Source: Corbicula japonica
Lineage: Eukaryota > Mollusca > Bivalvia > Venerida > Cyrenidae
NCBI GenBank assembly: GCA_038501625.1
Contig: JAZAYU010000019.1
Span: 8,963,285-9,027,284 of the forward strand
Direction of reading: 5' to 3'
Length of the DNA: 64,000 nucleotides
Position 1 is the first letter of the stretch. Each line of letters starts with the position of its first letter. Under the pieces are notes generated by a model. That model ran no database searches. It had not been told where the DNA came from and was given only the letters and a program-made list of their open reading frames with translations. Positions 1-12,780 of the stretch are shown here, one piece after another. The position numbers were made by a program, and so were the translations under genes.

Positions 1-3000
1 CCAATAACGGTCAAATTTGCACGGTTGTTAGAGATATTTGAGGTGAGCTTATGGCCGAAATTTCAGGGCTCTTGACCGCCGGCAACCGGCTATTCCGGCA
101 GCCAAACACTGTTAAAATAGAATAAAATGACTATATAATCCCATATGAACGTGCCTTTGGAAAAATCCAATAACGGTCAAATTTGCACGGTTGTTAGAGA
201 TATTTGAGGTGAGCTTATGACCGAAATTTCAGGGCTCTTGACCTCCGGCAACCGGCTATTCCGGCAGCCACAGTGTTAAAATAGAATAAAATGGCTGCAT
301 TATCCCACAAAAACGTGCCTTTGGAAATATCCAATAACTGTCAAATTTGCACGGTTGTTAGAGATATTTGAGGTGAGCTTATGGCCGAAATTTCAGGGCT
401 CTTGACCGCCGGCAACCGGCTGTTCCGGCAGCCAAACACTGTTAAAATAGAATAAAATGACTACATTATCCCATATGAACGTGCCTTTGGAAAAATCCAA
501 TAACGGTCAAATTTGCACGGTTGTTAGAGATATTTGAGGTGAGTTTATGGCCGAAATTTCAGGGCTCTTGACCGCTGGCAACCGGCTATTCCGGCAGCCA
601 AACTCTGTTAAAATAGAATAAAATGACTACATTATCCCACATATGAACGTGCCTTTGGAAATATCCAATAACGGTCAAATTTGCACGGTTGTTAGAGATT
701 CTTGATTTGAGATGATGGCCGAAATTTCAGGACTCTTGACCTCCGGCAACCGGCTATTCCGGCAGCCAAACACTGTAAAAATATAATTAAATGACTGCAT
801 TATCCCATATGAACGTGCCTTTGAAAAAATCCAATAACGGTCAAATTTGCACGGTTGTTAGAGATATTTGAGGTGAGCTTATGGCCGAAATTTCAGGGCT
901 CTTGACCGCCGGCAACAGGCGATTCCGGCAGCCAAACACTGTTCAAATAGAAATAAAAGACTATATTATCCCATATGAACGTGCCTTTTGGAAAAATTCA
1001 ATAACGGTCAAATTTGCACGATTCTTAAGGGATATTTGAGTTGAGCTTATGGCCGAAATTTCAGAGTTCTTGACCGCCGGCAACCGGCTATTCCGGCAGC
1101 CAAACACTGTTAAAATAGAATTTAATGACTACATTATCCCATATGAACGTGCCTTTGGAAAAATCCAATAACGGTCAAATTTGCACGGTTGTTAGAGATA
1201 TTTGAGGTGAGCTTATGGCGCAATTTCAGGGCTCTTGACCGCCGGCAACCGGCTATTCCGGCAGCCAAACACTGTTAAAATAGAATAAAATGACTACATT
1301 ATCCCATATGAACGTGCCCTTTGGAAAAACCCAATAGCGGTCAAATTTGCACGGTTGTTAGAGATATTTGAGGTGAGCTTATGGCCGAAATTTCAGGGCT
1401 ATTGACCGCCGGCAACCGGCTATTCCGGCAGCCAAACACTGTTAAAATAGAATAAAATGACTATATATCCCATATGAACGTGCCTTTGGAAAAATCCAAT
1501 AACGGTCAAATTTGCACGGTTGTTAGAGATATTTGAGGTGAGCTTATGGCCGAAATTTCAGGGCTCTTGACCGCCGGCAACCGGCTAATCTGGCAGCCAA
1601 ACACTGTTAAAATAGAATAAAATGACTACATTATCCCATATGACGTGCCTTTGGAAAAATCCAATAACGGTCAAATTTGCACGGTTGTTAGAGATATTTG
1701 AGGTGAGTTTATGGCCGAAATTACAGGGCTATTGACCGCCGGCAACCGGCTATTCCGGCAGCCACACTGTTAAAATAGAATAAAATGACTGCATTTTCCG
1801 ATATAAACGTGCCTTTGGAAATATCCAATAACGGTCACATTTGCACGGTTGTTAGAGATATTTGAGGTGAGCTTATGGCCAAAATTTCATGGTTCTTGAC
1901 CACCGGCAACCGGCTATTCCGGCAGCCAAACACTGTTAAAATAGAATCAAATGACTACATTATCCCATATGACGTGCCTTTTGGAAAAATCCAATAACGG
2001 TCAAATTTGCACGGTTGTTAGAGATATTTGAGGTGAGCTTATGGCCGAAATTTCAGGGCTCTTGACCGCCGGAAACCGGCTATTCCGGCAGCCAAACACT
2101 GTTAAAATTGAATAAAATGACTATATTATCCCATATAACCGTCCCTTTGAAAAAATCCAATAACGGTCAAATTTGCACGGTTGTTAGAGATATTTGAGAT
2201 GAGCTTATGGCCGAAATTTCAGGGCTCTTGACCGCCGGCAACCGGCTATTCCGGCAGCCAAACACTGTTAAAATAAAATAAAATGACTATATTATCCCAT
2301 ATGAACGTGCCTTTGGAAAAATCCAATAACGGTCAAATTTGCACGGTTGTTAGAGATATTTGAGGTGAGCTTATGGCCGAAATTTCAGGGCTCTTGACAG
2401 CAGGCAACCGGCTATTCCGGCAGCCAAACGCTGTAAAAATAGAATAAAATGACTACATTATCCCACATGAACGTGCCTTTGGAAAAATCCAATAACGGTC
2501 AAATTTGCACGGTTGTTAGAGATATTTAAGGTATGCTTATGGCCGAATTTTCAGGGCTCTTGACCGCCGGCAAGCCAGCTATTTCGGCAGCGAAACACTG
2601 TTAAAATAGCATAAAATGACTATATTATCCCATATGAACGTGCCTTTGGAAAAATCGAAAAACGGTCAAATTTGCATGGTTCTTAGAGATATTTGAGGTG
2701 AGCTTATGGCCGAAATTTTAGAGCTCTTTACGTTGGCAACTGGCTTTTCCGGCAGCCAAACACTGTTAAAATAGAATAAAATGACTATATTATCCCATTT
2801 GAATGTGCCTTTGGAAAAATCCAATAACGGTCAAATTTGCACGGTTGTTAGAGATATTTGAGGTGAGCTTATGGCCGAAATTTCAGGGCACTTGACCTCA
2901 GGCAACCGGCTATTCCTGCAGCCAATCACTGTTAAAAAAGAATCAAATGACAACATTATCCCATATGACGTGCCTTTGGAAAAATCCAATAACGATAAAA

Positions 3001-3008
3001 TGACTATA
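1..3008 (+). repeat. 166 bp satellite array, diverged block 1
   Basis: Head-to-tail monomers of about 166 bp, recognisable by the ordered landmarks GACTAYATTATCCCATATG, GTGCCTTTGGAAAAATCC, AATAACGGTCAAATTTGCAC, GAGATATTTGAGGTGAGC, CCGAAATTTCAGGGCTC and GCCGGCAACCGGC. Monomers here differ from one another by scattered substitutions and 1-3 base indels. No gene is present: each monomer has stops in the forward frames and its length is not a multiple of three. The last unit is internally deleted: at 2994/2995 the sequence jumps from AATAACG directly to ATAAAATGACTA, just before the TA-flanked MITE. Confidence 0.95.
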
Positions 3009-3186
3009 CAGTGAAACCTGCCTTAGCAGCCACCTGCGAATAGCAACCACCTGTCTTAAACAGCCAGTTTGAATTTGACGTAAACTTACATTTTATTCTA
3101 TTTTTTCACTGTCTTTACCAGCCACCTGTCTTCAGAAGCCACGTTTTGTCACTCCCTTGGGTGGCTGCTAAAGACAGGTTGGACTG
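3009..3186. mobile_element. 178 bp MITE, Tc1/mariner/pogo-like, TA target duplication
   Basis: Non-satellite DNA with imperfect terminal inverted repeats of about 28 bp. The left end reads CAGTGAAACCTGCC and the reverse complement of the right end reads CAGTCCAACCTGTC; both continue into TTAGCAGCCACC. It is flanked by TA on both sides (3007-3008 and 3187-3188), and removing the element plus one TA restores the satellite phrase GACTATATTATCCC. Internally the CCACCTGTCTT motif recurs. It has no coding capacity, so it must be mobilised in trans. TA target sites and CAGT-type ends are typical of the Tc1/mariner/pogo superfamily; the exact family is not identified. Confidence 0.85.
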
Positions 3187-6100
3187 TATTATCCCATATG
3201 AACGTGCCTTTGGAAAAATCCAAAAAAGGTCAAATTTGCACGGATGTTAGAGATATTTGAGGTGAGCTTATGGCCGAAATTTCAGGGCTCTTGACAGCAG
3301 GCAACCGGCTATTCCGGCAGCCAAACACTGTTAAAATAGAATAAAATGACTACATTATCCCACATGAACGTGCCTTTGGAAAAATCCAATAACGGTCAAA
3401 TTTGCACGGTTGTTAGAGATATTTGAAGTGAGCTTATGGCCGAAATTTCAGGGCTCTTGGCAGCCGGCAACCGGCGATTACGGCAGCCAAACACTGTTAA
3501 AATAGAATAAAATGACTATATTATCCCATATGAACGTGCCTTTGGAAAAATCCAATAACGGTCAAATTTGCACGGTTGTTAGAGATATTTGAGATGAGCT
3601 TATGGCCGAAATTTCAGGGCTCTTGACCGCCGGCAACCGGCTTTTCCGGTAGCCAAACACTGTTAAAATAGAATAAAATGACTACATTATCCCATATGAA
3701 CGTGCCTTTGGAAAAATCCAATAACGGTCAAATTTGCACGGTTGTTAGATATATTTGAGATGAGCTTATGACCGACATTTCAGGGCTCTTGACAGCCGGC
3801 AACCGGCTATTCCGGCAGCCAAACACTATTAAAATAGAATAAAATGACTATATTATCCCATATGAACGTCCCTTGGAAAAATCCAATAGCGGTCAAATTT
3901 GCACGGTTGTTAGAGATATTTGAGGTGAGTATTTGGCCGAAATTACAGGGCTATTGACCTCCGGCAACCGGCTATTCCGGCAGCAACACTGTTAAAATAG
4001 AATAAAATGACTGCATTATCCCATATGAACGTGCCTTTGGAAAAATCCAATAACGGTCAAATTTGCACGGTTGTTAAAGATATTTGAGGTGAGCTTATGG
4101 CCGAAATTTCAGGGCTCTTGACCGCCGGAAACTGGCTATTCCGGCAGCCAAAAACTGTGAAAATAGAATCAAATGACTACATTATCCCATATGACGTGTC
4201 TTTGGAAAAATCCAATAACGGTCAAATTTGCACGGTTGTTAGTGATATTTTAGGTGCGCTTATGGCCGGAATGTCAGGGCTCTTGACCCCCGGCAACCGG
4301 CTATTACGGCAGCCAAACACTGTTAAAATAGAATAAAATGACTACATTATCCCATATGAACGTGCCTTTGGAATAATCGATTTACAGTCAAATTTGCACG
4401 GTTGGTAGAGATATTTGAGGTGAGCTTATGGCCGAAATTTCAGGGCTCTTGACCGCAGGCAACTGGCTCTTCCGGCAGCCAAACACTGTTAAAATAGAAT
4501 AAAATGACTACATTATCCCACATGAACGTGGCTTTGGAAAAATCCAATAACGGTCAAATTTGCACGGTTGTTAGAGATATTTGAGGTGAGCTAATGGCCG
4601 AAATTTCAGGGCTCTTGACAGCCGGCAACCGGCGATTCCGGAAGCCAAACACTGTTAAAATAGAATAAAATGACAACATTATCCCTTATGAACGTGCCTT
4701 GGGAAAAATCCAATAATGGTCAAATTTGCACGGTTGTAAGAGATATTTGAGGTGAGCTTATGGCCGAAATTTCAGGGCTCTTGACCGCCGGAAACCGGCT
4801 ATTCCGGCAGCCAAACAATGTTAAAATAGAATCAAATGACTACATTATCCCATATGAACGTGCCTTTGGAAAAATCCAATAACGGTCAAATTTGCACGGT
4901 TGTTAGAGATATTTGAGATGAGCTTATGACCGAAATTTCAGGGCTCTTGACCGCCGGCAACCGGCTATTCCGGCAGCCAAACACTGTTAAAAAAGAATAA
5001 AACGACTACATTATCCCATGTAAACGCGTCTTTGGAAAAATCCAATAACGGTCAAATTTGCACGGTTGTTAGAGACATTTAAGGTGTGCTTATGGAAGAA
5101 ATTTCAGGACTCTTGACCGCCTGCAACCGGCTATTCCGGCAGCCAAACACTGTTAAAATAGAATTAAATGACTATATTATCCCATATGAAAGTGCCTTTG
5201 GGAAAATCCAAAAACGTTCAAATTTGCACGGATGTTAGAGATATTTGTGATGAGCATATGGCCGAAATTTCAGGGCTCTTGACCGCCGGCAACCGGCTAT
5301 TCCGGCAGCCAAACCCTGTTAAAATAGAATCAAATGACTATATTATCCCATATGACGTGCCATTGGAAAAATCCAATAACGGTCAAATGTGCACGGTTGT
5401 TAGGGATATTTGAGGTGAGCTTATGGCCGCAATTTCAGGACTCTTGACCGCCGGAAACCAGCTATTCCGGCAGCCAAACACTGTTAAAATTGAATAAAAT
5501 GACTACATTATCCCATATAACCGTGCCTTTGGAAAAATCCAATAACGGTCAAATTTGCACGGTTGTTAGAGATATTTGAGGTGAGCTTATTGACGAAATT
5601 TCAGGGCTCTTGACAGCAGGCAACCGGCTATTCCGGCAGCCAAACACTGTTAAAATAGAATAAAATGACTACATTATCCCACATGAACGTGCCTTTGGAA
5701 AAATCCAATAACGGTCAAATTTGAACGGTTGTTAGAGATATTTAAGGTGTGCTTATGGCCGAAATTTCAGGGCTCTTGACCGCCGGCACCCAGCTATTTC
5801 GGCAGCCAAACACTGTTAAAATAGAATAAAATGACTATATTATCCCATATGAACGTGCCTTTGGAAAAATCGAAAAACGGTCAAATTTGCACGGTTGTTA
5901 GAGATATTTGAGGTGAGCTTATGGCCGAAATTTTAGGGCTCTTTACCGCCGGCAACTGTCTTTTCCGGCAGCCAAACACTGTTAAAATAGAATAAAATGA
6001 CTACATTATCCCATTTGAACGTGCCTTTGGAAAAATCCAATAACGGTCAAATTTGCACGGTTGTTGAAGATATTTGAGGGGAGCTAATGGCCGAAATTTC

Positions 6101-8431
6101 AGGGCACTTGACCTCAGGCAACCGGCTATTCCTGCAGCCAATCACTGTTAAAAAAGAATCAAATGACAACATTATCCCATATGACGTGCCTTTGGAAAAA
6201 TCCAATAACGGTCAAATTCGCACGGTTATTAGAGATATTTGCGGTGAGCTTATGACCGAAATTTCAGGGCTCTTGCCCGCCGGTAACCGGCTATTCCGGC
6301 AGCCAAACACTGTTAATATAGAATAAAATGACTACATTTTCCCATATGAACGTGCCTTTGGAAAAATCCAATAACGGTCAAATTTGCACTGTTGTTAGAG
6401 ATATTTAAGGTGAGCTTATGGCCGAAATTTCAGGGCTATTGAACTCCGGCAACCGGCTATTACGGCAGCCACACACTGTTAAAATAGAATAAAATGACTA
6501 TATTATCCCATATGAACGTGCCTTTGGAAAAATCCAAAAACGGTCAAATTTGCACGGATGTTAGAGATATTTGAGGTGAGCTTATGGCCGAAATTTCAGG
6601 GCTCTTGACAACAGGCAACCGGCTATTCCGGCAGCCAAACACTGTTAAAATAGAATAAAATGACTACATTATCCCACATGAACGTGCCTTTGGAAAAATC
6701 CAATAACGGTAAAATTTGCACGGTTGTAAGAGATATTTGAGGTGAGCTTATGGCCGAAATTTCAGGGCTCTTGGCAGCCGGCAACCGGCGATTCCGGCAG
6801 CCAAACACTGTTAAAACAGTATAAAATGACTATATTATCCCATATGAACGTGCCTTGGGAAGAATCCAATAACGGTCAAACTTGCAAGGTTGTTAGAGAT
6901 ATTTGAGATGAGCTTATGGCCGAAATTTCAGGGCTCTTGACCGCCGGCAACCGGCTTTTCCGGTAGCCAAACACTGTTAAAATAGAATAAAATGACTACA
7001 TTATCCCATATGAAAGTGCCTTTGGAAAAATCCAATAACGGTCAAATTTGCACGGTTGTTAGAGATATTTGAGGTGAGTTTATGGCCGAAATTTCAGGGC
7101 TATTGACCGCCGACAACCGGCTATTCCGGCAGCAACACTGTTAAAAAAGAATAAAATGACTGCATTATCCCATATGAAAGTGCCTTTGGAAAAATCCAAT
7201 AACGGTCAAATTTGCACGGTTGTTAGAGATATTTGAGGTGAGCTTATGGCCGAAATTTCAGGGCTCTTGACCGCCGGCAACCGTCTATTCCGGCAGCCAA
7301 AAACTGTGAAAATAGAATCAAATGACTATATTATCCCACATGAACGTGCCTTTGGAAACATCCAATAACGGTCAAATTTGCACGGTTGTTAGAGATATTT
7401 GAGGTGAGCTAATGGCCGAAATTTCAGGGCTCTTAACAGCCGGCAACCGGCGATTCCGGAAGCCAAACACTGTTAAAATAGAATAAAATGACAACATTAT
7501 CCGATATGAACGTGCCTTGGGAAAAATCCAATAACGGTCAAATTTGCACGGTTGTTAGAGATATTTGAGATGAGTTATGACCGAAATTTCAGGGCTCTTG
7601 ACAGCCGGCAACCGGCTATTCCGGCAGCCAAACACTGTTAAAATAGAATAAAACGGCTACATTATCCCATGTAAACGCGCCTTTGGAAAAATCCAATAAC
7701 GGTCAAATTTGCACGGTTGTTAGAGACATTTAAGGTGTGCTTATGGAAGAAATTTCAGGACTCTTGACCGCCTGCAACCGGCTATTCCGGCAGCCAAACA
7801 CTGTTAAAATAGAATTAAATGACTATATTATCCCATATGAAAGTGCCTTTGGAAAAATCCAAAAACGTTCAAATTTGCACCGATGTTAGAGATATTTGTG
7901 ATGAGCATATGGCCGAAATTTCAGGGCTCTTGACCGCCGGCAACCGGCTATTCCGGCAGCCAAACACTGTTAAAATAGAATCAAATGACTTCATTATCCC
8001 ATATGACGTGCCTTTGGAAAAATCCAATAACGGTCAAATCTGCACGGTTGTTAGGGATATTTGAGGTGAGCTTATGGCCGCAATTTCAGGACTCTTGACC
8101 GCCGGAAACCAGCTATTCCGGCAGCCAAACACAGTTAAAATTGAATAAAATGACAACATTATCCCATATAACCGTCCCTTTGGAAAAATCCAATAACGGT
8201 CAAATTTGCACGGTTGTTAGAGATATTTGAGGTGAGCTTATGGCCGAAATTTCGGGGCTATTCACCGCCGGCAACCGGCTATTCCGGAAGCCAAACACTG
8301 TTAAAATAGAGTAAAATGGCTACATTATCCCATATGAACGTGCCTTCGGAAAAATCCAATAACGGTCAAATTTGCACGGTTGTTAGAGATATTTAAGGTG
8401 AGCTTATGGCCGAAATGTCAGGGCTCTTGAC
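3187..8431 (+). repeat. 166 bp satellite array, diverged block 2
   Basis: Continuation of the 166 bp satellite in the same orientation. Several monomers carry private variants that recur at multi-monomer offsets. For example, a two-monomer segment at 5090-5413 (start of the odd monomer ATGGAAGAAATTTCAGGAC) recurs near 7740-8064. Segments around 2.4-3.9 kb match segments around 5.6-7.15 kb. No genes; the 79-81 codon ORFs at 4097, 5168, 6087 and 7819 are two monomers read through where stops happen to be mutated. Confidence 0.95.
8426..8431. other. 6 bp target-site duplication (left), CTTGAC
   Basis: CTTGAC directly precedes the left terminal inverted repeat at 8432 and is repeated directly after the right one (9221-9226). 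The paralogous uninterrupted satellite at 10687-10760 has a single CTTGAC (10716-10721), so this is a true duplication made on insertion. Confidence 0.85.
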
Positions 8432-9220
8432 TATGGCGCACGAAAAGGCTCAAAAGTAAATTGAAGGTGCACCTACATATAAAATTACCGGTGCACCTGT
8501 AGATTTATGCGTTGAACGTATAAATTTACGCGATGGACGTATAAATTTACAGGTGCATCCATGAAATAAAGGTGCACCGCCATTTCAAATAGAGGTGCAC
8601 CTACATTTTTAAACGTCCATCGTATATATTTATACGTCCATCGCATAAATTACCGGTGCACCTACATTTCAATTTTGACCCTTTCGCTATTTATACCCAT
8701 ACTAATGATAGCCAATCAAAATTTGTCTTACATTCCCCATTTAAATTCTTGCAGTGTTGATGATATGTTGAAAGTTGTAGTGAATGTTTACTTGATATAA
8801 ATGCTTAAATTGTTCATCTACTTTTGAAAATATTAAAAAAATATGTTAATAATTTTAGAGCACAAATATAAAAATAAAAGGTGACAATATTTCAATTTAA
8901 AAATTAATATTTCAGCAAATTCAACTGTATGAACCAAGGGTTGTGATTGGTTTATCATTTTAATAATGCCGGTGCACTTGTAATTAAGCGGTGCACCGGT
9001 AATTTAAACGATGAGCGCATAAAATTTATACGACGGACGTATATTTTTATCGGTGCACCGCTATTTTACAGGTCCACCTTCAATTTTCAAAAGTGATGCA
9101 ACGCTAATTTACAGGTACACCTGTAAATTTATACGTCCATCGTGTAAATTTACACGTCCAACGTATAAATTTACAGGTGCACCGGCACTTGTTACCTTTT
9201 GAGCCTTTTCGTACGCCATA
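8432..9220. mobile_element. 789 bp non-autonomous DNA transposon (MITE) packed with GGTGCACC palindromes
   Basis: Bounded by 25 bp terminal inverted repeats with one mismatch (8432-8456 and 9196-9220; outer end TATGGCGYACGAAAAGGC). Both subterminal regions (about 8460-8665 and 8970-9190) are built from repeats of the self-complementary octamer GGTGCACC. Eight exact copies lie at 8466, 8490, 8571, 8594, 8655, 8990, 9052 and 9176, with one-base variants at 8552, 8971, 9071 and 9114. Between them lie motifs such as GGACGTATAAATTTA in both orientations. The centre (about 8700-8960) is AT-rich and unique. There is no ORF of note. A 6 bp target duplication flanks it. The superfamily is uncertain: 6 bp is not typical of Tc1, piggyBac, hAT or Mutator; Dada-like elements are one known class with 6-7 bp. 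Confidence 0.85.
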
Positions 9221-12200
9221 CTTGACCTCCGGCAACCGGCTATTCCGGAAGCCAAACACTGTTAAAATAGAATAAAATCACTACATTATCCCATATAAAC
9301 GTGCCTTTGAAAAAATCCAAAAACGGTTAAATTTGCACGGTTGTTAGAGATATTTGAGGTGAGTTTATGGCCGAAATTTTAGGGCTCTTGAAAGCCGGCA
9401 ACCGGCGATTCCGGCAGCCACACACTGTTAAAGTATAATAAAATGACTATATTATCCCATATGAACGTGCCTTTGAAAAAATCCAATAACGGTCAAATTT
9501 GCACAGTTGGTAGAGATATTTGAGGTGAGCTTATGGCCGAAATTAAAGGGCTCTTGACCGCCGGCAACCGGCTTTTCCGGCAGCCAAACTCTGTTAAAAT
9601 AGAATCAAATGACTACATTATCCCATATGAACGTGCCTTTTGAAAAATCCAATAACGGTCAAATTTGCACGGTTGTTAGAGATATTTGAGGTAAGCTTAT
9701 GGCGCAATTTCAGGGCTCTTGAGCGCCGGAAACCGGCTATTCCGGTAGCCAAACACTGTTAAAATTGAATAAAATGACTATATCATCCCATATAACCGTC
9801 CCTTTGAAAAAATCCAATAACGGTCAAATTTGCACCGTTGTTAGAGATATTTGAGATGAGCTTATGGCCGAAATTTCAGGGCTCTTGACAGCCGGCAACC
9901 GGCTATAATTCCGGATGCCAAACACTGTTAAAATAAAATAAAATGACTATATTATCCCATATGAACGTGCCTTTGGAAAAATCCAATAACGGTCAAATTT
10001 GCACGGTTGTTAGAGATATTTCAGGTGTGCTTAGGGAAGAAATTTCAGGACTCTTGACCGCCTGCAACCGGCTATTCCGGCAGCCAAACACTGTTAAAGT
10101 AGAATTAAATGACTATATTATCCCATATGAAAGTGCCTTTGGAAAAATCCAAAAACGTTCAAATTTGCACCGATGTTAGAGATATTTGTGATGAGCATAT
10201 GGCCGAAATTTCAGGGCTCTTGACCGCCGGCAACCGGCTATTCCGGCAGCCAAACACTGTTAAAATAGAATCAAATGACTACATTATCCCATATGACGTG
10301 CCTTTGGAAAAATCCAATAACGGTCAAATCTGCACGGTTGTTAGGGATATTTGAGGTGAGCTTATGGCCGCAATTTCAGGACTCTTGACCGCCGGAAACC
10401 AGCTATTCCGGCAGCCAAACACAGTTAAAATTGAATAAAATGACAACATTATCCCATATAACCGTGCCTTTGGAAAAATCCAATAACGGTCAAATTTGCA
10501 CGGTTGTTAGAGATATTTGAGGTGAGCTTATGGCCGAAATTTCAGGGCTATTCACCGCCGGCAACCGGCTATTCCGGAAGCCAAACACTGTTAAAATAGG
10601 GTAAAATGGCTACATTATCCCATATGAACGTGCCTTTGGAAAAATCCAATAACGGTCAAATTTGCACGGTTGTTAGAGATATTTAAGGTGAGCTTATGGC
10701 CGAAATGTCAGGGCTCTTGACCTCCGGCAACCGGCTATTCCGGAAGCCAAACACTGTTAAAATAGAACAAAAACACTACATTATCCCATATAAACGTGCC
10801 TTTGAAAAAATCCAATAACGGTCAAATTTGCACGGTTGTTAGAGATATTTGAGGTGAGTTTATGGCCGAAGTTTTAGGGCTCTTGACCGCCGGCAACCGG
10901 CGATTCCGGCAGCCACACACTGTTAAAATATAATAAAATGACTATATTATCCCATATGAACGTGCCTTTGAAAAAATCCAATAACGGTCAAATTTGCACG
11001 GTTGGTAGGGATATTTGAGGTGAGCTTATGGCCGAAATTTCAGGGCTCTTGACCGCCGGCAAACGGCTATTCCGGCAGCCAAACTCTGTTAAAATTGAAT
11101 AAAATGACTACATTATCCCATGTAAGTTTGCCTTTGGAAAAATCCAATAACGGTCAAATATACATGGTTGTTAGAGATACTTGAGGTGAGATGATGGCCG
11201 AAATTTCAGGACTCTTGACCTCCGGCAACCGGCTATTCCGGCAGCCAAACACTGTTAATATAGAATAAAATGACTACATTATCCCATATGAACGTGCGTT
11301 TGGAAAAATCCAATAACGGTCAAATTTGCACGGTTGTTAGAGATATTTCAGGTGAGCTTATGGCCGAAATTTCAGGGCTCTTGACCTCCGGCAACCGGCT
11401 ATTCCGGAAGCCAAACAATGTTAAAATAGAATAAGATGACTACATTATCCCATATGAACGTGCCTTTGGAAAAATCCAATAACGGTCAAATTTGCACGGT
11501 TGGTAGAGATATTTGAGGTGAGGTGATTACCGAAATTTCAGGGCTCTTGGCCGCCGGCAACCGGCTATTCCGGCAGCCAAACACTGTTAAAATAGAATAA
11601 AATGACTTTATTATCCCATATGAACGTGCCTTTGGAAAAATCCAATAACGGTCAAATTTGCACGGTTGTTAGAGATATTTGAGGTGAGCTTATGGCCGAA
11701 ATTTTAGGGCTATTGACAGCCGGCAACCAGCTATTCCGGCAGCCAAACATTGTTAAAATAGAATATAATGACTACATTATCCCATATGAACGTGCCTTTG
11801 GAAAACTCAAATAACGGTCAAATTTGCACGGTTGTTAGAGATATTTGAGGTGAGCTTATGGCCGAAATTTCAGGGCTCTTGACCGCCGGAAACCGGCCTT
11901 TCCGGCAGCCAGACACTGTTAGAATTGCATTAAATGAATATATTATCCCATATAACCGTGCCTTTGGAAAAATCCAATAACGGTCAAATTTGCACGGTTG
12001 TTAGAGATATTTGAGGTGAGCTTATGGCCGAAATTTCAGGGCTCTTGACCGCCGGAAACCGGCTATTCCGGCAGCCAGACACTGTTAGAATTGCATTAAA
12101 TGACTATATTATCCCATATAACCGTGCCTTTGGAAAAATCCAATAACGGTCAAATTTGCACGGTTGTTAGAGATATTTGAGGTGAGCTTATGGCCGAAAT

Positions 12201-12780
12201 TTCAGGGCTATTGACCGCCGGCAACCGGCTATTCCGGCAGCCAAACACTGTTAAAATAGAATAAAATGACGGCATTATCCCATATGAACGTGCCTTTGGA
12301 AAAATCCAATAACGGTCAAATTTGCACGGTTGTAATATATATTTGAGGTGAGCTCATGGCCGAAATTTTAGGGCTCTTAACCGCCGGCAACCGGCTACTC
12401 CGGCAGCCAAACACTGTTAAAATAGAATAAAATGACTACATTATCCCATTTGAACGTGCCTTTGGAAAAATCCAATAACGGTCAAATTTGCACGGTTGTT
12501 AGAGATATTTGAGGTGAGCTTATGGCCGAAATTTCAGGGCTCCTGACCGCCGGCAACCGGCTATTCCGGCAGCCAAACACTGTTAAAATAGAATAAAATG
12601 ACTAAATTATGCGATATGAACGTGCCTTTGGAAAAATCCAATAACGGTCAAATTTGCACGGTTGTTAAAGATTTTTGAGATGAGCTTATGACCGAAATTT
12701 CAAGGCTCTTGTCCGCCGGCAACCGGCTATTCCGGCAGTCAATCACTGTAAAATAGAATAAAATGACTATATTATCCCAT
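9221..12780 (+). repeat. 166 bp satellite array, diverged block 3
   Basis: The satellite resumes with the right CTTGAC target duplication. The 9.99-10.76 kb part is a near-copy of 7.69-8.43 kb plus 9.22-9.26 kb without the MITE. From about 12 kb onward monomers become progressively closer to the consensus. No genes seen. Confidence 0.95.

Noticed and set aside
8432..9220. Host promoter or gene fragment between 8.4 and 9.2 kb
   Set aside because: Terminal inverted repeats, a target duplication and an empty paralogue show that the whole block is a transposon with no ORF.
4097..10354. Family of related 60-81 codon ORFs in the satellite (for example at 4097, 5168, 7819, 10109, 29627, 54270)
   Set aside because: They are the satellite monomer read across one or two units where a stop codon is mutated. 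The 166 bp period changes frame at each unit, and similar ORFs appear on both strands. No start context or conserved domain supports a gene.
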